Shown here one piece after another: positions 30,231-39,299 of a stretch of DNA of 64,000 bases. The stretch lies in assembly GCA_018806915.1 (NCBI GenBank), contig JAGKQI010000094.1, positions 620,001 through 684,000 of the forward strand, given 5' to 3'. The first letter of the stretch is position 1. Every line of letters begins with the position of its first letter. Made by a program: the position numbers and the translations under genes. Under the pieces are notes generated by a model. It did no database searches. It was not told the origin of the DNA and saw only the letters and a program-made list of their open reading frames with translations. The stretch is from Phytophthora colocasiae. Taxonomy: Eukaryota > Oomycota > Peronosporomycetes > Peronosporales > Peronosporaceae.

Positions 30231-31571
30231 CCATTGATCACCCTCGATAAGATTAATCTTCCTCTCATTCCACTTTCTTGACCAAACGTCCTTGATCTTT
30301 GCGATCACGAATGAATCCGCAGGCTGACAGAGGTCTGTAGCATTTGGTGGTAAGACCCGGAGGCGTGCATTTAGCGTCTTCAGCTCTTCTATACATTCAT
30401 CTTCTGATAAATGCGAGGAGCAATTATCGAGGTAGATCGTTTTTGTCCGGCCATGACGATCCGGGTTCATGGCACGCTTTTCGGCAAGGTACTCACGAAA
30501 GATTCTCTTATCCATCCAACCCTTGGGACCTGTGCGGTAGCAAACGCCAGGAATGTTATCCTTGACTCCGCGAATGGGATAGCTAGAGTCTTGGTTCGTG
30601 AGGATCATCATGGGAGGGTGGATTCTGGCACTGGGACCACCAGAAACTCTGACGACCATGGTCATTCCTTGACCACCTGATACAACGTCTGCGCATTTAA
30701 CGCTTGTCTCTCCAACGAATCCGAGCGTCTTCCCATTGTCAAAGTCAATAACAAAATGGGTTTCGTCAATATTTTCAACCGTGTCTTCATTGATCGTGCC
30801 ATCCTCAAAACCACGCTGGAGCTCCCCCAGGTGACGAGCCACTTGTTCCTCGATTTCTCGCTGCTTAGCCGAACTAACTTGCTTCTTGCCAGTTTGAGTC
30901 CGAAGAACGATGCCATGACACTCCATAAAGGTTTGGACCCAGCGCGGTGTAATCTTATCCTTCAGTAGTGAACCATGCTCGTCAACACTTAACTCATCAT
31001 AGCCTTCACCTTGGGATTTCGAAATCCGAAGCGCCACTTGGCGCAGTAGCGGTGCATCGAATTTCAAACCGGCTTTGCGAAGACGGTCAAATTCACTGAC
31101 AAGGTGGCCGTACAACCACGTTACCCAGGCGCTGCGGCGACGCCCACGACCAGGGAACACCTTCAAATCCACACGCCTACGCCCTTGTTGGTTTTTCGAG
31201 GAAAGCGTCTTTGCCCCACGCTTTGCCGCTAGCAGCATCTCCTTCTTTTTAAACCAATCCATGGCCTTCGCAATATTTGCGTTGCGCGTTTGGGAGCTGA
31301 AGATCTCGGGAAAGGCATCGACGGCGGCAGCGAACAGACCCTTTTGCCCTGCGTTATCTTGTTGACTCACGCGTGCAATCAGCCACTGCACCACCTTTTG
31401 TCGTTGACGAATGGGTGTGACGGCAGGTCTACTACGAATCAGCGGCTTGTGCACGGCGTTGTTCTCTTTGTCCTTGTTTTGATCAGCAATTGAAGTATAA
31501 TCAGATTCGTCTTCACTGGACACCACGTCTACATCGTCCTCTTGTAGTCCTTTAGTTGAAGTCTCCTTCAT
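30228..31571 (-). CDS. Pogo/Tigger-type DDE transposase, copy 2
   Basis: 447 codons, same domains and same terminal TAG as copy 1. I see differences such as RRVDLK for RRVDLT, ECHGIV for ESHGIV and CQPADSF for CQPVDSF. All three catalytic Asp positions are present. The paired upstream Cys segment is at 31581-31763 (NCPRC in place of ICPRC). Confidence 0.8.
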   Translation of the reverse strand: MKETSTKGLQEDDVDVVSSEDESDYTSIADQNKDKENNAVHKPLIRSRPAVTPIRQRQKVVQWLIARVSQQDNAGQKGLFAAAVDAFPEIFSSQTRNANIAKAMDWFKKKEMLLAAKRGAKTLSSKNQQGRRRVDLKVFPGRGRRRSAWVTWLYGHLVSEFDRLRKAGLKFDAPLLRQVALRISKSQGEGYDELSVDEHGSLLKDKITPRWVQTFMECHGIVLRTQTGKKQVSSAKQREIEEQVARHLGELQRGFEDGTINEDTVENIDETHFVIDFDNGKTLGFVGETSVKCADVVSGGQGMTMVVRVSGGPSARIHPPMMILTNQDSSYPIRGVKDNIPGVCYRTGPKGWMDKRIFREYLAEKRAMNPDRHGRTKTIYLDNCSSHLSEDECIEELKTLNARLRVLPPNATDLCQPADSFVIAKIKDVWSRKWNERKINLIEGDQW

Positions 31572-32098
31572 ACCAGCGCGTTAAAAAGCCGCAACGATAG
31601 GTGAAGACGACGGAATTGCTGGGCTCACCTCCTTAGCTTCGCACCGAGGGCAGTTGACGGGCTGCCCGAAGCCTTCCTTTCCGATGGGCTTACCGCAAGT
31701 GTGCACCCCTCCCACCATGTCACTCCATCCTCCACAGGGAGAGCTGTTGCTGGATGTACTCATACTGCTGCTTGGGAGTGAGTTGATAGACCTTCTTGAT
31801 GGCTAGATAAAAAGTAAGAGACCGGAATAAGTCCAAAAGGAATCGTCTAATAGAAGAACTGCTTACCGAGCGACAACGACTGGGTGTGGTGCCTTGACGG
31901 TCGACAACCAGGCATCTAATTGCTGCCGTCACAGATGGTCAAGCCACAGTTTTTTCGATGCTTACAGTTCAACCTCGTTTAAGTACGAGGGGAGCCGTTA
32001 CGGTCGGGGAGGCACACGGGTGTCAAATCAAGACACATGCGACACACACGGGACACACTCCACAGACCTGTACTAAAAGGGACATTTGACACCCGACC

Positions 32099-32176
32099 TA
32101 CGTTCTCCGCCGAGGGACTCGAACCCTGGTGAAGTGATTGTGAGGGCTGTAATCTAACCACTGCACCAGTGTCAAG
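32099..32176 (-). repeat. tRNA-derived SINE-like head, copy 2
   Basis: Same A-box-like (32168-32158) and B-box (32125-32115) signals as at 24055-24132, carried along in the second pogo-like copy. Confidence 0.6.
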
Positions 32177-32504
32177 CCCGATTATCAACTGAGATTATTT
32201 ATGAACTTTATGGAGTGAGATTAATTTTGCATTTCCAAAATTCTTGTACACGGTAATTAGTCTCGGTAAAGTGCAGTGAGATTATTTAGCGTATGAGATT
32301 ATTTTGCAACCTAGACTAATTACCGTGTGCACTGTAGTGGAAAGCAACCACGGGTTAGGTTATGAGCCCAACGCCATTGGCCAAAATGCTGTTAGAGCAG
32401 ACGAGGCTTCAAACGTGACGCTGGATCTGGAGCGACAGAGCAGCTCCCCCGCTCGCAGAGAAGAATCTGAAGAGAAGTCGGGAGAAGAAGACCAAGGACC
32501 AACG

Positions 32505-32736
32505 ATGACAAGACTCATGGCTGTTGCGTCGTTCAAGCTCGACATCAAGCTCCAAGGGACGGAGAACTACGAGGAGTGGTCGCTGCGCATTCAGACGGCC
32601 ATGCTCACGTTGAACTACAAAAAGCTTGTACTCGGTGAAGAGCGAGAGAATGACGTGCCGCCAGGGACTCGCAACGAGCAACAGAGTTGGCGCGTGTGCT
32701 TCCGTGAGAGACGTCTAAAGGCTCATCACGTGGGAC
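32505..32736 (+). pseudogene. Copia unit 2 gag N terminus
   Basis: As in unit 1 but without the unit 1 base loss, so the frame reads on (IQTAMLTLNYKKLVLGEE) into the shared frameshift near 32690-32715. Confidence 0.65.
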
Positions 32737-34521
32737 GTGCTCCAGCGCTTTCAGACGGAGATGCGGTCTGGGGACCCCATGCAGCTTTGGGATGCTCTAC
32801 GGTCTGAGTATGGATCAGGCGGTGGACTGAACACCGTGTATGTACGACGTGACATTTACACTCGCTACTTGCAGCCGAATGAGAAGGCTGGCGACTACAT
32901 TTCTGACCTACTGCGACTTCGTCGTGTCCTGAGAGAGAATGGAGACAACATCGAGGACCAAGACTTGGCCGATGTGATGCTAAGTAACGCAGTGGAAGTA
33001 TATCCGGGACTCGCCCGTGAACATGGAGAAGGAAAGAGGTCTTCACGCGCGAAACCGGAGCTCCGTGATGCGACTGCACGTCTGGAGAATGCAGAGTTAA
33101 TTGCGAATAATTTGCCTGGCGCTGATCGCCGTGGTAATGAGCAGAGTGGCCAAGGACTTGGTGGCCGTGCAGTTAACTACGTGCAAGAACGTGGAAGGGG
33201 AACTTCACGTGGACGTAGACCGAGGAGCTCGAGTACGACATCGTCGCGCCTAAGCAAGAAGTCCAAGAAGAATACGTGCTTCCGGTGCGGATCGGACAAG
33301 CACTTTGTGCGGGACTGCCCGCAACCGCCTACTGAAAGTGGTAATGGCAAAAACAGTGGTGGACGCCAGTCGAACAACGTGGAGACGCTGAACGTCATGT
33401 TGACGCCGCGCAACAGTTCTGCGCTGGCTTCAGATGTTGGTGATCGAGACCAAGCTGGTGACGAAGGGTCTGGAGACCACGTCGCCGCTACCAGTGGGAG
33501 TTCTGGTGCTGGTGATCACGCCGCTGGTGCTGACGTTTATACCGGTGGTACAAGAACCAGTGGGAGTTCCGGTGGTGAGGGTGTGACCGAGGCTTTTGGC
33601 ATTAAAGAGGCTACGGAGATGGCTGTGGCGGCTGCGTCGCGAAAGGATTCGGACGAGGAGTCCAAGGATGCATCACTGGATGTGTCGACGCCAAAGGAGC
33701 TGTGCACCTTCACGGTAAGGTCTAAGACCTGCATGTATCAGAAAGATGAGGCCAGAATGGAATGGCTACTTGACTCTGGAAGTCAGGCTAACATTTGTTC
33801 TGATTTGTTGTCCTTTGTGCGCATGGACACGGATTTGGTGCACAACCTCACGATGATGTTGAACGGGAGTAGCGAGACGAGCGTGGCCTGCGGGGACGTG
33901 CACCTGACCGTGCGTAACGAGATCACGGGGAAGTACGAGCCGCGTATACTGGAACGCGCGTACTATACGCCTAATGCAAGGTGTAATTTGATTTCTTTGG
34001 GCTACATGTTGATTGACGCTGGCTACGACATGTCGTTTTCGAAGGACAAGAAGAAGTTGTGGTTGACCAAGACGGGAATGAAATTGGAGTTTCTGTTGGT
34101 TGATGGACTGTATCGAATGTGGACGCGGAAGGCCACTGGGTCGACTGCGAAGGCGGACCAGCACATGGTGCTTGGTGTTGAGAAGTCGTCGGTCATTGGG
34201 AAGAGCACAGCTATGGGGCTGCTGCACAATCGGTTGAACCACGCTGGAATGGAGGAGATTAGACGTCATGCTCAGCAGTTTGACGTTGGCTTTAATGTGA
34301 ATTCAAAGCAACTTCAATCTTACGACTGTGTTCCGTGCCGTATGGGCAAATTCAAACGTATGACATACAAGAGAGGGCCCGATCGCCGAACACGACCACT
34401 GCAACGCATTGCAGTTGATGTTTGCTCAATTGGAATTGCCACTACATCGGGAGATGGCAAGTTTCTACTGGTTGTCGACGAGGCGACACGCTTCAAGTGG
34501 GCATTTCTGTTGACACACTAG
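32737..34521 (+). pseudogene. Copia unit 2 gag, protease and integrase N-terminal part
   Basis: The zinc knuckle CFRCGSDKHFVRDC is intact here. Protease LLDSGSQANIC and integrase HHCC are as in unit 1. A TAG at 34519-34521 (a Lys codon in unit 1) ends the frame inside the integrase core. Confidence 0.82.
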
Positions 34522-35805
34522 AGTGAAGCTGAAGGGCACCTCCGCAATCTGCTGTCAAAGTTGGACAGGGAATTCCAGGACAAGAACTGGAGAGTGACCG
34601 TGCTGCATAGTGACCAAGGTGGTGAGTTCCTGAATAAAGCGCTTGAAGGCTATTGTAGGGAAAGCGGGATTGAGACGACTACGACGAATTGCTACAGTCC
34701 CCAAGAGAACAGCATTCAGGAGCGAGCTAATGGCATACTGGTGCCTCGCGTGCGTGCGATGCTGGCCGCTACTCGGCTACCCAAAGAGCTGTGGGGCGAG
34801 GCGTTACTTCACACGGTGTTCACGGTCAACAGGTGGACAACTAGCGCACTGGCGCAGGGCGAGACGCCGTACGAGAAGTTGTATGGGAAGAAGCCGGATC
34901 TGGGGATCCTACGTACATGGTGCTGCCTAGTACAAGCTCGGATTGCACCAGAGAGTCGCAGAGATCGTGACAAACTGGATTCACGAACGGACATGTGTAT
35001 TCTACTTGGTTACTCTCACAACACTAAGGGAGTTAAGCTACTGAGCTTGCAAAATGGTGGTATACGTACTAGTCGACTCGAGAACATCTTTTGCCATGAG
35101 AAGTTTACTGCTGGACGTGACTACGTAATACGCGTTCTGACGCGAGACGTACCTGAGGATAATGGCGACACAACTATCCCTATTGTGGCGATCAAGTCTG
35201 GTATTGAGTCGTATGCAGAAGACGATGAAGTGGCGAGACGTGTCGTTGCTGGATTGCCTCTGGAAGGCAAAGACGACTACCTTGCAGACATCTCACTGGA
35301 GGTGGAACGACGTGAAGAGGCACTATCAAAGAGTGCGCAGGGTGCTGCTACTGTGCAGACGTCTTCAGCGGAGCCACAAGAATTATCTGCGAAGAAGGGA
35401 AAGGGAAAGAGACGAACGAAGAGGAAGCGACCTCACCAGGATTGTGATTCGGACGAAAACGTGTCGTTCCTGGTTCGCAAGCCAACGGTGGCTCCTGTGA
35501 AGGTGTTGCCTCGTAGGAAACGGGCTCCACCGTCGCATCTTCGGGATTTTGTGTTTCATGTGGCTATACAAGGTGTTGGAGCTGTCCAATTACCGCAAAG
35601 CTACCGCCAAGCGAAGGCGAGCAATCTGTGGCCAGAGTGGAGGAAAGCAATCCTGGAAGAACTTGCTTCGCTGAAGCAGCATCAGACCTGGCGTCTGGTT
35701 CCTCGCTCTCAGGTTGGGAAGGCCAAGGTGATCACGTGCCGCTGGGTATTTGCTATCAAGCGTGATGAACATGGTGCTATCAAACGCTACAAGCGCGTCT
35801 GGTGA
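34522..35805 (+). pseudogene. Copia unit 2 integrase C-terminal part to RT start
   Basis: Continues in the same frame after the TAG: WRVTVLHSDQGGEF, QENSIQERANGIL, a linker rich in Lys/Arg (KKGKGKRRTKRKRPHQD), and the RT start. Ends at the same KRVW-stop frameshift as unit 1. Confidence 0.8.
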
Positions 35806-37137
35806 TTCATGGTCACAAACAAGAGTATGGTGTGAATTTTCATGAGACTTATGCACCGGTGATTCGTTTTGAGACGATTCGTGCCGCTATCTACTATGGA
35901 GTTCAACGAGGGTGGTTGGTTATGCAGTTTGACGTGAAGACCGCATTCCTATATGGACCGCTGGGCGAGACGATCTATATGACCCGTCCGGATGGTTTGG
36001 AAGAGGGCGATGACGGGGAGGTGTGCCACTTGCTCAAGAGTTTGTATGGGCTAAGGCAAGCACCACTCATCTGGAATCAGACTTTACACACTAAGTTGAC
36101 GAAGCTGGGCTTCGAGCGCATGGAAAAGGACAGAGGTCTCTATGCCCGAAAAGTGGAGGAGTAATCACGATGCTGATCACCGTGTACGTTGACGATCTGC
36201 TGTTGATTGGGCCTACGGAGTTGTGCGAGACTGTGGCTGCACAGATGCGGGAGGATTTCCAGCTGACCTCATGAAGTATCTTCTCGGTATCGAGATCTCT
36301 ATCGACCGTGAGGCTAAGCGTGTAACCTACTGTCAAGAGCAGTACATCAAGGAGATGCTGCTGAAGCACCACATGGCAAGCTGCCGTGGCGCGAAGACAC
36401 CGGAGCCGTCCGGGACACTCCAAGTGCGCGCTCCTGCTGAGGACGACGCGCCGCTGCCATATCGTGAACTAGTGGGAGCCCTGGTCTACTTAGTTTCGGG
36501 CACGAGACCTGACATTGCACATGCGGTGAGGCACTTGGGCAAGTTTCTAGCCAACTTCGACGTTACCCACTACGAGCTGGCGCGTTATGTGTTGCGATAC
36601 TTAAAGGCTACAGCTGACTACAAGTTGGTGATGGACGTACGCGAGGGCAAGGCGGTGACGTTGCTACTGTACACGGACGCAGATTATGCACACGATCCTG
36701 ATGATCGCAAGAGCATTAGTGGCTACGTGACGATGATTGACGGCAATGTGATCTCCTATGCTTCGCGCAAGCAGGGCTTGAACGCACAGAGCACGACGGA
36801 AGCTGAGTACGTCGCGATGGCAGAGGGCATAAAGGATCTACAGTGGGTTCGACAGCTCTGTGATGAGCTCCAGTGGGAGTACGAGATCCCGTTGCTGAGG
36901 GGCGACAACATGGCGTCTATCTACATGACCACGCGGCCAGGCAAGCACAGTAGGACCAAGCACATTGAGAACAAGTTCCATGTGTCGCGCGACCTCGTGG
37001 AGAAGAAGGAGCTAAAGGTGGAACATGTGGGTACGAACGACATGGTTGAGGATATCATGACAAAGGCGCTGGGCGCTGTGAAGTTCGCTAGGTTTCGTAA
37101 AGCACTCAAGGTGCTGTCACCTGAGGAGTTGCAGTAG
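35802..37137 (+). pseudogene. Copia unit 2 reverse transcriptase and RNase H
   Basis: RT is open to 36164 (LKSLYGLRQAPLIWNQTL intact, unlike unit 1). VYVDDLLLIG lies after the shared frameshift near 36163, and another shared shift falls near 36271. RNase H reads DRKSISGYVTMIDGNVISYA, the family-typical form, where unit 1 is altered. Confidence 0.82.
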
Positions 37138-37576
37138 ATGTACGCTGGTACATGCGGAACGGGAGCTTTGGAAGCTCGGTTTTGGGAGAGACCAAAGCGG
37201 TGCTGCGCAGGATGCTCTGGGAGCTGTAGTTGACATGAGGTCACTATGCGCGTGGCAGGACTCGTATGCAGGTAGCGACATTGGATGTTGCGCCGAGCTT
37301 TGATGGCTCGTACGCTGGTACTGCATTAGGACAAGGACGAGTCGGTGCGCTCTGGGAGCTGCACGGCGACACTGGTCGCAGGCTCTGCATGAAGCTGGAG
37401 TTGCTGAACTCGCACATTCCAAGGCACTACACTACGCTAGAGGAACGACAGAGGACGCAGAGCTGGGCTCGTCCGGTGGGTCGCGGTGGACTGTGAGCTG
37501 GGAGCCACGTTGAAGTCACCGGCGTTTGTATGGTCGCGCGCTACGAGGACGCTCGTGAGCACGGACCAAGTGGGAG
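37138..37576. other. Copia unit 2 3' untranslated region
   Basis: Near-identical to 29092-29530, ending in the same purine-rich tract before LTR 3. No gene seen. Confidence 0.5.
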
Positions 37577-37817
37577 TGTGAGCCGGTTATGTTCAGTGGA
37601 TAGTACATGTACGTATACATGTAGCTGTAGTCTTTGAGGACCAGTCATTTTTGCATCATAACTATCTACTACATATACAATCAAGGGTTGAGCTGGAGGA
37701 TTACAGTTCACAACAAGAACCTCCCTGCCTCCAGCAAGTCCCGTTGGGGTTAGTCCCCAACAAAGGCCATTGTGATTCCTCTTAGTGATGGTATTAGTGG
37801 AAAGCAACCACGGGTTA
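37577..37817 (+). repeat. Copia LTR 3, uninterrupted (241 bp)
   Basis: Complete LTR with the empty pogo-like insertion site. Followed by GATTG, the duplicate of the five bases before LTR 1. Confidence 0.88.
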
Positions 37818-37890
37818 GATTGTAGAAGCCGTATAAGCAGTGAAGTACCGTGTTGGGATGCGCATGTTGCTTGGTTACGGCGTCCTCCAT
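37818..37890 (-). pseudogene. Tc1-like transposase relic, N-terminal piece
   Basis: The minus strand starts MEDAVTKQHAHPNTVLHCLY and continues GFYN, joining the LGYSRKELAR frame at 21487 once the Copia array and one GATTG are removed. This gives the start codon of the interrupted gene (ATG at 37890-37888). Confidence 0.7.
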
Positions 37891-38249
37891 GCTTCTGATG
37901 TCCCCGCGCTCTGCTTGAAGAGCTTTAATGGAAAGTTGCTACTAGTAGATTTTGACCAATCACATCGAGCCGTTGATTGGACTGGCGATTGACCAATCAC
38001 CCTTGATGTCCAATTTTGACTGGAATTGACAATACTTAAGTACAGTATACGACCTCTCTCTCGCCAGTATGAGCTTTTGTAGCTTGTCTTCCTCAACCAC
38101 CGTGTCGACTGGTGGGATGTCGTAGCGGAGATACTAGTCCATCAACAACCGTGATAATTAGGAGTAGTGTATCATTAGCTCACCCTAGTACGCTCTTGTG
38201 ATGTAAACGTAGCGATTCTATAGACTTGAACGTATGATTAAGACTCAGG
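37891..38249. other. Upstream flank of the Tc1-like relic
   Basis: No coding region. Has two GACCAATCAC boxes (CCAAT type) at about 37957 and 37991 and a TACAGTATAC stretch near 38041, plausibly the 5' end of the Tc1-like element. Its true terminal repeat was not identified. Confidence 0.4.
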
Positions 38250-38381
38250 TTATCTACCTACATCTTTGTCTTCTTCGGAGCCATCACTAACCAACACTCG
38301 AAACTGGAAAATGTCGATGAAAACAGCAATGTCGCTGTAAGATTTCCCTTGGTACGTGAGTTCACCGAGTCCAAGATCATC
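38250..38381 (-). pseudogene. Six-hairpin glycosidase-like relic, downstream piece
   Basis: The minus strand reads DLGLGELTYQGKSYSDIAVF then runs to a TAA at 38252-38250. It joins in frame with 51139-51500 when the Gypsy element and one CATC are removed. See the upstream piece for the family argument. Confidence 0.45.
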
Positions 38382-38958
38382 TGTCCCGAGTGAGAACGGT
38401 GGCCACCGTCTCGGGCACGGTCCCGACCGTTCCCCCTCTGAAACCCGATCCACGACCCGTCGCATTGCGGAAGACCATATGTATGGCGAGGAGTTGTTCG
38501 AGCCGGCCCCGGTCGCTGCCAGCACGAGGGTGAGTGCGCGCCGCTATTGCTAAGGAAACGAGGTCTGCGCAGCCAAGAAAGAGCGTGGAGCGTGCGCCAG
38601 GTTGCGTGTGAGCTGATGCCAAGGACTGAAGACACGGACTAGAGCTACGCTGGGCTTAACAGCGCCCCGAGTATGCGTGAGGAAGGGGTGAGTGGTACCG
38701 TCGAGGAGGTACGGACCCGGGAAGGACAAGGAAGAGGACTCTGGCGGACGTGAGACGTTGGAAAACAGTGAAGGAAGGGCGTGCTGGTGGAGGTCAGTCG
38801 TGAATTTACCTTGGGCACCGCAGCACAAGCCCCAAGTCAAAGAATAATCGCTTTTTATATTTTTCTTTACTTTTTGTGGTGCGCTTTTATAGCTCTACCG
38901 TTCCGTTCTACTTGTAACCCGCAGCATCTACCGTCCCGCTTAAGACCGACTCGCGACA
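38382..38958 (+). repeat. Gypsy D 5' LTR (577 bp)
   Basis: TG...CA termini. Near its start it has ACGGTGGCCACCGT (a perfect 14-bp palindrome) and a second ACGGT/ACCGT pair. TATATTTTTC near 38855 and TTTATAGC near 38886 are TATA-like. It also repeats the end of the downstream membrane-protein ORF, because that ORF runs into the 3' LTR. Confidence 0.9.
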
Positions 38959-38960
38959 CG

Positions 38961-38978
38961 TGGTGGAGAAGCAGGGTA
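38961..38978 (+). other. Putative primer binding site
   Basis: TGGTGGAGAAGCAGGGTA begins two bases after the LTR. The leading TGG would pair with the CCA end of a tRNA; which tRNA cannot be told from this window. Confidence 0.6.
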
Positions 38979-39299
38979 CGGCATTCGTTGTCAAGTAAGA
39001 GCAAGTCGGAAGAGCCCGTGGAGTCGAAGAACCCGGCGTGTACGCGGTCTGGTATCGAGTCCAGACGGTCACGGTTGAGAAGCAAAGTCTCGGGGGCGCA
39101 GGGAGCGCGGAATTCCCGAGTTTGTGAGTTCCCACGGAACAGAAGTTGGAGTATCGGGAGTATTGGTCGGAAGAGTCAAGGTCAGAAGTAGAAGACGGTC
39201 CGGAAGAGTTGGAAGTGAAGCGTTGAAGTATTGGAAGTGAAGTATTGGGGAATTGAAGTATTGGGGAATTGGAGTTTGGAGGTATTGGAAGTTTGAAGA
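38979..39299. other. Gypsy D leader with short tandem repeats
   Basis: Untranslated leader before gag. From 39209 to 39298 it is built of TTGGAAGTGAAG and GTATTGGGGAATTG(A/G)A units, with two consecutive 16-bp copies at 39242-39273. It likely contains packaging signals, though none can be identified. Confidence 0.5.

Larger units (their letters stand above)
29750..32334 (-). mobile_element. Pogo-like DDE transposon, copy 2
   Basis: Same TIRs, same TA target position within the LTR, and nearly the same sequence as 21707-24290 (2,585 bp). The identical insertion point shows it was copied with the LTR and did not insert independently. Confidence 0.88.
29531..32357 (+). repeat. Copia LTR 2 (shared, middle), split by the pogo-like transposon
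   Basis: LTR sequence occupies 29531-29749 and 32337-32357 around the second pogo-like copy. It shares with LTR 1 a one-base shorter C run (TCCCAAC) where LTR 3 has TCCCCAAC, which supports descent of its right part from LTR 1. Confidence 0.85.
21488..37817 (+). mobile_element. Tandem Ty1/Copia array: LTR-int-LTR-int-LTR
   Basis: Two near-identical internal regions (24314-29530 and 32358-37576) are bounded by three LTRs. A 5-bp duplication GATTG lies just outside (21483-21487 and 37818-37822), and removing the whole array restores the interrupted Tc1-like frame. Domain order is gag, protease, integrase, RT, RNase H, which is Copia. The two units share several frameshifts and differ at a small number of sites, so they arose by duplication of an already dead element. 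LTRs 1 and 2 hold the same pogo-like insertion. Confidence 0.88.
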
